Assembly: GCA_034420695.1 (NCBI GenBank)
Contig: DAOULB010000024.1
Coordinates: 1 to 49,063 of the forward strand
Direction of reading: 5' to 3'
DNA length: 49,063 nucleotides
Source: Io17-Chloro-G2 sp034420695
GTDB lineage: Bacteria > Chloroflexota > Dehalococcoidia > Lucifugimonadales > UBA3495
Part shown: positions 32,573-40,587 of the stretch, piece after piece
How the letters are laid out: each line of letters begins with the position of its first letter
Position numbering within the stretch: the stretch's first letter is position 1
Program-made: the position numbers and the translations under genes
The notes under the pieces: model-generated
The model's database searches: none
Told to the model about the DNA's origin: nothing
The model's input: the letters and a program-made list of their open reading frames with translations, nothing else

Positions 32573-33832
32573 TCACTCCCGCATCATCTCGTCGCGCCAC
32601 TGGAAGATCTGGTGCCTCTGGGTCAACTCGTCGGTATGGTTGCTGACAATCGTCCCGTCCGTGTCCACTTGCTCCCGGTGCAGTCCCCGGGCCAGCAGGA
32701 TCCACGGGTCCACGTTGGCCGTCAGCCCAACCTGGTTCCGCTCGAAAACTTCGTTGTCGTCGGGACTGCCCATGCCGGCCGGGCCGTAGAACCACTCGTG
32801 GTGGCGCAGCCGAGCCGCGTTCAGTTCCTTAGGCACGCCCTTCAAAAGCACCGGGTACATGAAGACCTCGGTCTCTGTGGGACCCAAGGGCCGCACCACC
32901 CGGATATGCACGTCGATGAGCTGCAGGTTGGGATAAATCCCCATGTGTGGGTCGCCGTGGGCCTTCATCAGCTCCGCCGCCCGTTCCTTCCCCCGCACCC
33001 GTTCCAGTTCCGCCACGTATTCTTCCGGCCAGTCCGCCGGCCGCCGGTTGCTGAGCCGACCGCCGCGGCTCAACCTGCTGTCCAGCATCACGTGCCCGTT
33101 GCCCAGAGACCGGGTGAAGTTCTGGCTGCGGTCCGGATGAGTCGGGGGCCGGTTCCCCTTACGGGCCGCCAAGTCGATACTGATTGACTGGTGCACGAAG
33201 TTGCCGTGGTAGCCGTCCATGCCAACAAACTTCCAGTTGGCGTGGTACCCGTTCTTGTGCACTCCCGCCCGCACATCGACCTCTCCCACCGGCGACAGGT
33301 CAACGAACAGGTCGATCATCTCCTTGACCCGTTCTCCCAAGTGCTCGTCGAGGGAAATGCCCGTGGGGCTCAGGCTCCCGAAGATGAACCCCCGGTAGAT
33401 GCCAATCCGCGGCACCTTGCTCAGGCCGTACTCTTCCTTCCGGAACCGCTCGTCATACCCCGACGGGAAGGAAACCCCGGTCAGGTCTCCGTTGTTGCTG
33501 TAGGTCCAGCCGTGGTAGGGGCACCGGAAATAACTGGCGTTGCCCGCCTCGTACTGGCAGACAGCGCTCCCCCGGTGGCGGCACCTATTGGCCAGCAGGT
33601 GAATCTGGTTGTCCTCATCCCGGGTCATGATGACCGACTCGTCGCCGATCCAAGTAACCCGGTAATCGCCAGGCTCCGGAATCTCGCTGGTGTGGCCCAC
33701 GTAGACCCACATCCGCTTGAAAATCCGTTCCATCTCCTCTTCGAAGATTTCCTGGCTGGTGAACACGCTGCCGTGGACCTTGTCTTCCTGGACCAAGTAG
33801 GAGTAGTCGATTCGCGGTCTCGTCGTAGCCAT
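32573..33832 (-). CDS. Rieske ring-hydroxylating dioxygenase alpha subunit (copy 2)
   Basis: 419 residues from ATG 33832, after AAGGAGG. The Rieske [2Fe-2S] site is CRHRG..CPYHGW (C-x-H near 84, C-x2-H near 104). The mononuclear iron site shows DGYHGNFVHQS (H-x4-H, near 205). Inserts one hydroxyl pair or one oxygen into an aromatic or related ring with electrons from a reductase that is not encoded here. Its N-terminal two thirds are almost identical to copy 1. The last third, which lines the substrate pocket, differs more. 107 bp behind copy 1. Confidence 0.93.
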   Translation of the reverse strand: MATTRPRIDYSYLVQEDKVHGSVFTSQEIFEEEMERIFKRMWVYVGHTSEIPEPGDYRVTWIGDESVIMTRDEDNQIHLLANRCRHRGSAVCQYEAGNASYFRCPYHGWTYSNNGDLTGVSFPSGYDERFRKEEYGLSKVPRIGIYRGFIFGSLSPTGISLDEHLGERVKEMIDLFVDLSPVGEVDVRAGVHKNGYHANWKFVGMDGYHGNFVHQSISIDLAARKGNRPPTHPDRSQNFTRSLGNGHVMLDSRLSRGGRLSNRRPADWPEEYVAELERVRGKERAAELMKAHGDPHMGIYPNLQLIDVHIRVVRPLGPTETEVFMYPVLLKGVPKELNAARLRHHEWFYGPAGMGSPDDNEVFERNQVGLTANVDPWILLARGLHREQVDTDGTIVSNHTDELTQRHQIFQWRDEMMRE

Positions 33833-33939
33833 CTTTTCCTCCTTATTCCCTTGCCGCCCTTGTGTCCGGGTCCAATGGCTTGAACTCCCGCCGGGCCTGT
33901 CCCGGCGCTTCTGTTGGCCAGTTTCTAAGGCGCCATTTA

Positions 33940-35193
33940 CTAGGGGGCCGTCATCTCCTCGCGCCACCGGAATATCTGGTGCCGCTGCGTCAACTCGTCG
34001 GTAAAGTTGCTGATGGGAGATCCGTCGGTGTCTATCCTCTCCCGGTGCCTTCCCCTGGACAAAAGCACCCACGGGTCAATCTGCGCGCTGAGGCCGGTCT
34101 GGTTCCGCTCGAAGACCTCGTTGTCATCGGGGCTCCCCATGCCCGCCGGCCCGTAGAACCACTCGTGGTGGCGCAGCCGCTGCGCGTTCACCGAAGCGGG
34201 CGCCCCCTTGAGCAACACCGGGTACATGAACACTTCCGTCTCCGCCGGCCCCAATGGCCGGGTGACCCGGATGTGCACGTCGATCAATTGAAGGTTGGGG
34301 AACACTCCCATGTGCGGGTCTCCCCGGGCTTCGATCAACTCCGCCGTCCGTTCCTTGCCGTGCTTGTCCTCCAGTTCCTTGACGTATTCCTCCGGCCAGT
34401 CTATCGGCCGCCGGTTGGGCTGGCTGGCCCTGGCGGGGCGCCCGTCCAGCATAACGTGGCCGTTGCCCAGGGAACGGGTCAGGTTGGGGCTGCGTTCCGG
34501 GCTGGTGACCCGCTGGCCCTTCCTGGCGGCCCGGTCGATGCCCACCGATTGGTGCACGAAATTGCCGTGGTAGCCGTCCATGCCCACAAACTTCCAGTTG
34601 GCATGGTACCCGTTCTTGTGCACCCCGGCCCTCACCTCGATCTCTCCCACCGGCGACAGGTCAACGAAAAGGTCTATCATACCCTTGACCTTCTCCCCCA
34701 AGTGCTCGTCAAGAGAAATGCCCGTGGGGCTCAGGCTCCCGAACACAAACCCCCGGTATATGCCCATCCGCGGCACCTTGCTGAGGCCGTACTCCTCCTT
34801 CCGGAACCGCTCGTCATACCCCGACGGGAAGGAAACCCCCGTCAGGTCCCCGTTGTTGCTGTAGGTCCAACCGTGGTAGGGGCACCGGAAGTAGCTGGCG
34901 TTGCCCGCTTGATACTGGCAGACCGCGCTGCCTCGGTGGCGGCACCGGTTGGCCAGCAAATGAATCTGGTTGTCCTCGTCCCGGGTCATGATGACCGACT
35001 CGTCGCCGATCCAAGTAACCCGGTAATCGCCGGGCTCCGGAATTTCACTGGTGTGGCCCACGTAAACCCACATCCGCTTGAAAATCCGCTCCAGCTCGTC
35101 TTCGTAGATTTCCTGGCTGGTGTAGATGCTGCCGTGGACCTTGTCTTCCTGTACCAAGTGGGAGTAATCGATAGCGGGTTTGGTAGTCGCCAT
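33940..35193 (-). CDS. Rieske ring-hydroxylating dioxygenase alpha subunit (copy 1)
   Basis: 417 residues from ATG 35193, after GGAGGAAG. Same motifs as copy 2: CRHRG..CPYHGW for the Rieske cluster and DGYHGNFVHQS for the iron site. First gene of the operon, with a promoter at 35258-35286. Identity with copy 2 is very high through residue 190 at both protein and DNA level, including silent positions, so duplication or gene conversion was recent. Divergence is concentrated around residues 205-300 and at the C-terminus. Confidence 0.93.
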   Translation of the reverse strand: MATTKPAIDYSHLVQEDKVHGSIYTSQEIYEDELERIFKRMWVYVGHTSEIPEPGDYRVTWIGDESVIMTRDEDNQIHLLANRCRHRGSAVCQYQAGNASYFRCPYHGWTYSNNGDLTGVSFPSGYDERFRKEEYGLSKVPRMGIYRGFVFGSLSPTGISLDEHLGEKVKGMIDLFVDLSPVGEIEVRAGVHKNGYHANWKFVGMDGYHGNFVHQSVGIDRAARKGQRVTSPERSPNLTRSLGNGHVMLDGRPARASQPNRRPIDWPEEYVKELEDKHGKERTAELIEARGDPHMGVFPNLQLIDVHIRVTRPLGPAETEVFMYPVLLKGAPASVNAQRLRHHEWFYGPAGMGSPDDNEVFERNQTGLSAQIDPWVLLSRGRHRERIDTDGSPISNFTDELTQRHQIFRWREEMTAP

Positions 35194-35257
35194 TCTGTCT
35201 TCCTCCACCGGAATAGGCAAAGCCGCTATGCCGGGCAGGGCCCGGAAAAGTGTGCAC

Positions 35258-35286
35258 ATTCTACCATCGCAGCATCGCCGCCACAA
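35258..35286 (-). promoter_or_regulatory. promoter for the Rieske/ADH operon
   Basis: On the minus strand TTGTGG (35286-35281), a 17-bp spacer, TAGAAT (35263-35258), 65 bp before the first alpha subunit. Back to back with the promoter at 35306. Confidence 0.5.
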
Positions 35287-35305
35287 CAAAAATGAACGGT
35301 ACGCG

Positions 35306-35334
35306 TTGACGCTCATAGGGGCAGGCCCTAAAAT
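35306..35334 (+). promoter_or_regulatory. promoter for the quinone oxidoreductase-like gene
   Basis: TTGACG (35306-35311), a 17-bp spacer, TAAAAT (35329-35334). The gene starts 26 bp later. Only 19 bp separate the two divergent -35 boxes, so shared control is possible. Confidence 0.65.
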
Positions 35335-35359
35335 ACCGGCGTCATTCAAAGGAGACGTT

Positions 35360-36316
35360 ATGAAAGCAGTAAGAATTCACTCTCACGGCGGCCCGGAAGT
35401 TATCACCATCGAGGACATCCCCGTCCCTGAGCCCGGGGAAAACGAGGTCCTCTTCAAAGTAACTTCGACCTGCATCAACTACGCCGACGTCCAGTGGCGC
35501 CTGGGCAACGGAGACCCCACCCTCCCAACCACCCTCGGGCGCGAGGCGGCCGGCACCATCGAAAAAGTGGGCCCCGGCGTGACCAGCCTGCAGGTGGGCC
35601 AGAACATCACCGCCCGTTCCCTCGGCGGCAACGCCGAATACGCCATCGCCCAAGTTACCAACGCCTTCGCCTGCCCGGACGGAGTCGACATGGCCCAAGC
35701 CGGCGGCATCCCTATCATCTTCCTTACCGCCTACCACCTGCTGCGGTCCTTGGTAAACGTGAACCGGGGCGATACCGTGCTGGTGCAGGCCGGTGCATCC
35801 GGGGTCGGCTCTATTCTTCTCCAGATGTGCCGGGAATGGGGCTTCAGGAGCATTGCCACCGCCTCCACCGAAGCTAAGCTGGAACTCTGCCGGGAACTGG
35901 GAGCCGATGAGACCATCAATTACGCCACCCACGACTTCCAAGAAGAGGTAATGCGCTTGACTGGCGGCGCCGGCGTCAAGTTGGTCGTGGAAGCTGTGGG
36001 GGGAGACGTCACCGAAAAGAGCATGAAGTGCCTGGCCTCCGGCGGTTCCCTGGTGAACTACGGCAATGCCAGCAACCGCCCGGCGTCCCTGCCCTTGGGA
36101 GACTTCCGGGAAGGACGCTGGGCCACCGGCTTCAGCTTGGTTGCCACCTTCCCAACCTGGGACAATCCCGCCGCCATGGCCGAGGTCCTTGACCTGATGA
36201 GTTCCGGCCGCGTCAAGATGATTGTCGACCAAGTCCTGCCCTTGGAAGAGGCTGCCAAAGGCCACGCCCACCTCTCCGCCCGCGGCGCCATGGGCAAGGT
36301 CCTCCTCGTTCCTTAA
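35360..36316 (+). CDS. zinc-independent MDR oxidoreductase (quinone oxidoreductase-like)
   Basis: 318 residues, ATG after AAAGGAG. MKAVRIHSHGGPEVITIEDI and NYADVQWRLGNG are hallmarks of the QOR branch of medium-chain dehydrogenases. The NAD(P)H site is VLVQAGASGVGSILLQ (near 140). Zinc ligands are absent. These enzymes reduce quinones or alpha,beta-unsaturated ketones. Divergent from the Rieske operon, so a role in the same aromatic pathway is reasonable but unproven. Followed by a strong terminator. Confidence 0.88.
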   Translation: MKAVRIHSHGGPEVITIEDIPVPEPGENEVLFKVTSTCINYADVQWRLGNGDPTLPTTLGREAAGTIEKVGPGVTSLQVGQNITARSLGGNAEYAIAQVTNAFACPDGVDMAQAGGIPIIFLTAYHLLRSLVNVNRGDTVLVQAGASGVGSILLQMCREWGFRSIATASTEAKLELCRELGADETINYATHDFQEEVMRLTGGAGVKLVVEAVGGDVTEKSMKCLASGGSLVNYGNASNRPASLPLGDFREGRWATGFSLVATFPTWDNPAAMAEVLDLMSSGRVKMIVDQVLPLEEAAKGHAHLSARGAMGKVLLVP

Positions 36317-36344
36317 GCCATTCCTGGGTCTCCTCTTGCCTGTC

Positions 36345-36380
36345 GCAGCCGGGGTCGAATTAGCCCCGGCTGCTTCTTTT
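36345..36380 (+). terminator. intrinsic terminator
   Basis: Perfect 10-bp stem GCAGCCGGGG/CCCCGGCTGC with a 9-nt loop (36345-36373), followed by TTCTTTT. Confidence 0.8.
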
Positions 36381-36423
36381 GAGTGCCCTATCAATGCTCC
36401 ACCTTTGCTATTCACTGCTTTGA

Positions 36424-36458
36424 TTGCCTGACGTACGTTTCCGGCGTACAATCGTCAC
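36424..36458 (+). promoter_or_regulatory. higBA promoter with embedded operator, probably leaderless
   Basis: TTGCCT (36424-36429), a 17-bp spacer, TACAAT (36447-36452). Only 6 nt separate the -10 box from the higB ATG, placing the start of transcription at or next to the ATG. An inverted repeat GTACG-N7-CGTAC (36433-36449) lies over the spacer and -10, where HigA would be expected to bind and repress. Confidence 0.55.
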
Positions 36459-36749
36459 ATGATTATCCGGTCTGTTGATCACCGCGGTCTGCGCCGGTTA
36501 ATCGAAGACGAAGACCCACACTATCTACCTCAAGACCTGGCACGGAGAGTGCATCATATCCTCGCCGCTTTGGCGTGGGCTCAAGATATCCAAACTTTGC
36601 TTGCAAATGTCCCAAGGGGTTGGCGTGTTCATCCTCTCTTGGGAGATCGCCGGAATACTTGGAGCATTGCTGTGTCGGGGAACTGGCGCATTACCTTCGA
36701 AATCGATGGCAATTGCATCTATCACTTAAACTTAGAGGACTATCATTGA
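36459..36749 (+). CDS. higB: HigB-type toxin (RelE/ParE superfamily mRNA interferase)
   Basis: 96 residues. The fold is recognisable from RGLRRLIEDEDPHYLPQDLARRVHHILAAL (in pieces: RGLRRLIEDE, RRVHHILAAL), VPRGWRVHPLLGDRRNTWSI and the closing VSGNWRITFEIDGNCIYHLNLEDYH, where NWRI-x-F is the HigB signature. HigB cleaves mRNA in ribosomes. The toxin gene comes first, as in higBA loci, and its TGA overlaps the antitoxin ATG. No ribosome binding site is possible in such a short leader, consistent with leaderless translation. Confidence 0.92.
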   Translation: MIIRSVDHRGLRRLIEDEDPHYLPQDLARRVHHILAALAWAQDIQTLLANVPRGWRVHPLLGDRRNTWSIAVSGNWRITFEIDGNCIYHLNLEDYH

Positions 36750-37072
36750 TGGCTAATGACAATATAAAAATGAATATGACACCTCCCCATCCTGGAGATT
36801 TCATCCGTGGAGAAGTGATCGAAGAACTGGGTCTCACCGTCACTGAGGCGGCCAGAATTCTGGGGGTGCGTCGCGCTACACTTTCCGACCTCCTAAATGA
36901 AAAGGTCTCACTCACCCCGGAGATGGCATTGCGAGTAGAAAAGGCTTTTGGGTTGGGAATGGACATGATGCTGGGTATCCAAGCATGGCACGACGTAGTG
37001 GCAATGCGGGCCCGTTCCCACGAGTTTGACGTGCAACGCTATGAACCCGCCTTTGCCAGCACCGAGGCGTGA
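36749..37072 (+). CDS. higA: HigA-type antitoxin, XRE-family helix-turn-helix
   Basis: 107 residues. The ATG overlaps the higB stop (TGATG). MTPPHPGDFIRGEVIEELGLT is the typical HigA start, followed by the helix-turn-helix VTEAARILGVRRATLSDLLN and EMALRVEKAFG. It binds HigB and represses the operon. Coupled translation keeps the ratio fixed. Confidence 0.93.
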   Translation: MANDNIKMNMTPPHPGDFIRGEVIEELGLTVTEAARILGVRRATLSDLLNEKVSLTPEMALRVEKAFGLGMDMMLGIQAWHDVVAMRARSHEFDVQRYEPAFASTEA

Positions 37073-37146
37073 ACTCCCCCTTCGTACCCGGTGGATGAAG
37101 TAGAGCCCCAAGCAGATGAGACAAAGCCTCAGTCCTCTGCTCCCTT

Positions 37147-38175
37147 GTGGCTTTCCTCAACGGATGTAACAATACCGATGTCTTGACTACCCCCGACAAC
37201 ACACCCCGCCCCAGGGCAGCCAGAACGGAAACTTCTTCCTTTGGCTCCCCGGGCCGTAGCGGTCACGACTCTTCCCGTTTTTACGCCGGCCGCCTCTATG
37301 AAGGGTTGGAGGGCGGCGCCGGTGTCGAATACTTCGAGAATCCCCTGCCCCAAGCTGCTGCTAACACCATATTCCCCCACTCCGCCGAAACCATGGACGC
37401 TCTGCCCGACTGCAGCGTCCACCTCATGGTCACCTCACCCCCCTACAACGTCGGCAAAGACTATGACCAAGACCTGACTCTCGAAGACTACCGGGAATTC
37501 CTCCGCAGGGTCATGGCTGAGGTATACCGCACTCTGGTGCCCGGTGGCCGCCTCTGCTTCAACGTCGCCAACTTGGGCCGCCGGCCCTACCTCCCCCTGC
37601 ACCGCTACGTCATAGAGGACCTTCTGGACTTGGGCTTCCTCATGCGGGGAGAAATCATCTGGGACAAGGGTTCCGGCGCTGGTTCCTCCACCGCCTGGGG
37701 CAGTTGGGCGTCGGCCACAAACCCAACCTTGCGGGACGTCCATGAGTACATCTTGGTGCTCTGCAAGGAGAATTGGCGCCGCCCCAGGGTGGAAGGCCGG
37801 CAGCCCACCATTACCCGCGACGACTTCTTGGAGTGCACCCGCAGTGTCTGGCAATTCCCCCCTGAATCGGCCAGGCGTGTCGGACACCCGGCCCCCTTTC
37901 CCGTCGAGCTGCCCCGCCGTTGCATCGAGCTTTATACCTTCTCCGGAGAGGTGGTCCTCGACCCCTTCATGGGCAGCGGCACCACTGCAATCGCCTCCAT
38001 GCAGACCGGCCGCACCTTCGTGGGCTATGAAACCTCCGCCGATTACCGGGACCTTGCCTGCCGCCGCTTGGCTGCTGTGCCCCGCTTTATTGCCCGGACC
38101 ATGAAATCCGGTGAAGTGGTATTGATACCGTCGGATGCCGGCGGCAACGTGGAGGTTGAAGACAACGAGGAATAA
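37147..38175 (+). CDS. DNA methyltransferase (N4-cytosine/N6-adenine type) of a type II RM system
   Basis: 342 residues if GTG 37147 is the start; there is no good ribosome binding site and the first 60 residues look unconserved, so the true start may be further in. Catalytic motif IV is TSPPYNVGKDY (near residue 97) and the SAM-binding motif I FMGSGTT (near 278). The order IV before I makes it beta-class. The stop overlaps the endonuclease ATG (TAATG). Its job is to protect host DNA at the sites cut by its partner. Confidence 0.88.
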   Translation: MAFLNGCNNTDVLTTPDNTPRPRAARTETSSFGSPGRSGHDSSRFYAGRLYEGLEGGAGVEYFENPLPQAAANTIFPHSAETMDALPDCSVHLMVTSPPYNVGKDYDQDLTLEDYREFLRRVMAEVYRTLVPGGRLCFNVANLGRRPYLPLHRYVIEDLLDLGFLMRGEIIWDKGSGAGSSTAWGSWASATNPTLRDVHEYILVLCKENWRRPRVEGRQPTITRDDFLECTRSVWQFPPESARRVGHPAPFPVELPRRCIELYTFSGEVVLDPFMGSGTTAIASMQTGRTFVGYETSADYRDLACRRLAAVPRFIARTMKSGEVVLIPSDAGGNVEVEDNEE

Positions 38176-38852
38176 TGGCGAATAAAGGGCTGGTTTCCCT
38201 GTTTCAGAATCATCCGTATGTAGAGAAACTTCAGCAGGGTTTGCCCAAAGCCTTCGCTGTTGCCGACGCTGAATCGAGACGGATTCAGCAGCGCAGGGGT
38301 GGCAAGACCTACGAGTCGATTGGCCAAGAAGTCGGTGTCGCTAGGGAACGTATCTTGGTAGCCTTTCTCCGTTACGCCTTGGGAGACATGCACATCCAAA
38401 CACCCACCGCTAACTCCCCTATGCGCGACGTGTTGGTATTCGGACTGCCCTTGGAAATCAAGACTGCTACCAAAGACGGGCTGGTTACCGCCAAATGGAC
38501 TGCCGACACTGAATCCGCTAACCGGGACATAAGCAGTTTTGAGTTTACCGCTGACTTGTTGCTGGTGCGCATCTGGTGGGGTGCTAAGAAGGACAGCTTG
38601 TACTACATTCCCGTCGAAGCTCTCCAAGAGACCGCCAATGGGCATAAGCCCGCCGGGTATCTCAGTAGCGCCCAAGGCACCAACAACCGGGGCATAAAGA
38701 TAACGAACTGGTTCATGTCAGAAGCCCAGGGTCATCCCGGTACCATTCGCGTCCCCGTCGACTGGCGAATTGAACAAGTAAATCTCGACCCCATGGGCAG
38801 ATGGATGGGATATTGGTCCGGTCAGGGGGGGCGTGACCCCCTTTATGGGTGA
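38175..38852 (+). CDS. ThaI-like type II restriction endonuclease
   Basis: 225 residues. The segment SIGQEVGVARERILVAFLRYALGD followed by RDVLVFGLPLEIKTAT gives a PD-(D/E)XK-type site (Asp then E-x-K). Later TADLLLVRIWWG and SLYYIPVEALQE match the ThaI family layout as I know it. ThaI itself cuts CGCG; whether this enzyme shares that site is a guess. Translationally coupled to the methyltransferase, which is the partner expected of a type II pair. Confidence 0.75.
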   Translation: MANKGLVSLFQNHPYVEKLQQGLPKAFAVADAESRRIQQRRGGKTYESIGQEVGVARERILVAFLRYALGDMHIQTPTANSPMRDVLVFGLPLEIKTATKDGLVTAKWTADTESANRDISSFEFTADLLLVRIWWGAKKDSLYYIPVEALQETANGHKPAGYLSSAQGTNNRGIKITNWFMSEAQGHPGTIRVPVDWRIEQVNLDPMGRWMGYWSGQGGRDPLYG

Positions 38853-38916
38853 TCTTTTTGCCAGCTGACTATAGTCGTCTAACAGCACAGTTTGAACTCC
38901 TTCGGATGCCCGGCCA

Positions 38917-38945
38917 ACAAAAAAGCCGGGGCATTTTGCCCCGGC
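38917..38945 (-). terminator. intrinsic terminator of the VOC gene
   Basis: Stem GCCGGGGCA/TGCCCCGGC (38925-38933 and 38937-38945) followed on the minus strand by TTTTTTGTT; 40 bp after the VOC stop. It also converges on the restriction endonuclease gene. Confidence 0.8.
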
Positions 38946-38985
38946 CATTCATTGTCCCTGGTGTGCTGGCGTATCCTGCCGCGCT

Positions 38986-39366
38986 CTAGCTCCCGGCGCT
39001 TGCGTACTTGTGTGGATGGTGCATTAGCTCGATCAGGTTGCCGTCGGGGTCCCGCAAATAAGCAAAGTAGTGACCGTCGTAGTCCCGCACCTGCGGCCCC
39101 CGGCCCCCGTCGAACTCCACGCCAATATCCGCTATGTGGGCCATCATGCCGTCCCAGTCCGGTATTTCAACCGCGAAGTGGCTCACCGGTTGGTATACGG
39201 GGTCGGGGGTTAGATGGCAATGTATCTCCGAATCCCCCAAGTACAGTTCCAACTGCCTTGGATGTTCCTTCAGTTCGGCGTCAAACACCCTCTGGTACCA
39301 TTCCTTGGCAACCTCGTTGTCCTTGATCGCCACGTTAACGTGATGCAGTGCGCTGACTCTTGACAT
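38986..39366 (-). CDS. VOC superfamily protein (glyoxalase/dioxygenase-like)
   Basis: 126 residues, one VOC module. MSRVSALHHVNVAIKDNEVA with HH at the first strand, EIHCHLTPD in the middle and YLRDPDGNLIEL at the end give possible metal ligands (His8 or His9, His near 51, Glu near 112). The family covers glyoxalase I, fosfomycin resistance and extradiol enzymes. It is placed just behind the amidohydrolase on the same strand (48-bp gap), so they are probably cotranscribed and the VOC protein may act in the same catabolic route. Confidence 0.85.
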   Translation of the reverse strand: MSRVSALHHVNVAIKDNEVAKEWYQRVFDAELKEHPRQLELYLGDSEIHCHLTPDPVYQPVSHFAVEIPDWDGMMAHIADIGVEFDGGRGPQVRDYDGHYFAYLRDPDGNLIELMHHPHKYASAGS

Positions 39367-39414
39367 AATGCCTCCCGATATTGGTGCCGGCTCCGTTCTC
39401 CTGTCCTGGCGCCT

Positions 39415-40587
39415 CTACGCCAAGTTGAAGAACTTCACCACGTTGTCCACAACCATCTTGTGCTTCTCTTCTTCTGGAACGCCGTCGAAGACCCTGTCCA
39501 AGACAACGTTTGAATCCGGCCAGTCCGACTCCTGGTGCGGGAAGTCCGTCGCCCAGATGAGCCGGTCCACCCCGATGTGGTGCCGCATCTCCACGCCGAT
39601 GGGGTCGTCCAGGAAGCCCCAGTAAATGTGCTCCTTGATGTACTCGCTGGGGAGCGCCTTCAGAGGCTTGAACCCCACCAGTTCAGTAGCCCACTCGTTG
39701 TGCCTGGTGTAGCGCAGGTCTGCCATGTACATGAAGAACGGCAGCCAGCCGGCATGAGTCTCGGCGAAGTAAATCTTCAGGTCCGGGAACCTGTCGAACA
39801 GGCCGTCCAGCACCATCTGGACGACGTTCAGCCCTCCCACCCGGTGGAAACGCGATACCTGCTCGGCCAGTCCAATTGAACCCAGCTTCTTCAGGGCCTC
39901 CGGGCTCTCGTTCGGGTACTTCAACAGTGGGCCCGACCGCTCGCCCACCCGGTTCAGCTCGATGTGCACCGTTACCGGCATCTTCATGTCCAGAGCGGCG
40001 GCCCAGAACTTGTCGTCGGCCGGCGAAGGGTATCCCTTGTTGTCCGGGAAGGCGCTGAGCAGCACCCCCGGAAGCCCCAGCCGCTTGCAATGCTCCAGTT
40101 CCGCCACCGCGTCGTCCACCCCGGACATGGGAATTATCCCCAAGCCGATGAGCCGGTCCGGCGCCACCGAGCAATAGTCCTCGGCCAGCCAGTCGTTGTA
40201 GGCCCGCACGATTGCCTTGTACGGTTCGTTGTCCGGAACGTTCCGCCACAGCCATGGCCCGCCGACCTGGCAGGGATACATCACCTCGGCGTCTATTCCG
40301 TCCTGGTCCTGCTCCTTCACCCTCTGTTCCGCCGGGCCCGTGCCCGCCGTTCCCTCGTAAGTCTGGCCAAAGGGCGCCCAGTTCTCCCTGCCCTTACCTC
40401 CGTACAAGTCCGAAGGTACCTCCCTGGCGGCCACTCCCTCGATTACCCAAGCGTCTCCCCCGGTGGCGGTGCGTATCAGCCGGGGAGCCCTCTCCCGGAA
40501 CTTCTCCGGAATCCGGTTCACCCACACCTTGGAGTCAACTTCAAGGTGAGAGTCTCCGGAAATACATTGGTACGCCTTCGTAGCCAT
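39415..40587 (-). CDS. amidohydrolase family 2 (ACMSD/decarboxylase-like) metal enzyme
   Basis: 390 residues, ATG 40587 with GGAGG upstream. The metal-binding pattern is present: GDSHLEVD at the N-terminus (a variant of D-x-H-x-H with the second His replaced by Glu), VHIELN (His near 207), ETHAGWLPFF (near 273) and WATDFPHQESDWP (Asp near 345). This is the amidohydrolase_2 group, which contains decarboxylases of aromatic and muconic acids and many hydrolases. Forms a short operon with the downstream VOC gene. Confidence 0.85.
   Translation of the reverse strand: MATKAYQCISGDSHLEVDSKVWVNRIPEKFRERAPRLIRTATGGDAWVIEGVAAREVPSDLYGGKGRENWAPFGQTYEGTAGTGPAEQRVKEQDQDGIDAEVMYPCQVGGPWLWRNVPDNEPYKAIVRAYNDWLAEDYCSVAPDRLIGLGIIPMSGVDDAVAELEHCKRLGLPGVLLSAFPDNKGYPSPADDKFWAAALDMKMPVTVHIELNRVGERSGPLLKYPNESPEALKKLGSIGLAEQVSRFHRVGGLNVVQMVLDGLFDRFPDLKIYFAETHAGWLPFFMYMADLRYTRHNEWATELVGFKPLKALPSEYIKEHIYWGFLDDPIGVEMRHHIGVDRLIWATDFPHQESDWPDSNVVLDRVFDGVPEEEKHKMVVDNVVKFFNLA

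Noticed and set aside
33862..35295. 477-codon plus-strand frame opposite the first Rieske alpha subunit
   Set aside because: A similar frame occurs opposite the paralogue only because the genes are similar; no start signal.
36459..36749. ParE/RelE toxin acting on gyrase (ParE) instead of HigB
   Set aside because: Toxin-first order and the HigA-type antitoxin start (PPHPGDFIRGE) point to HigBA.
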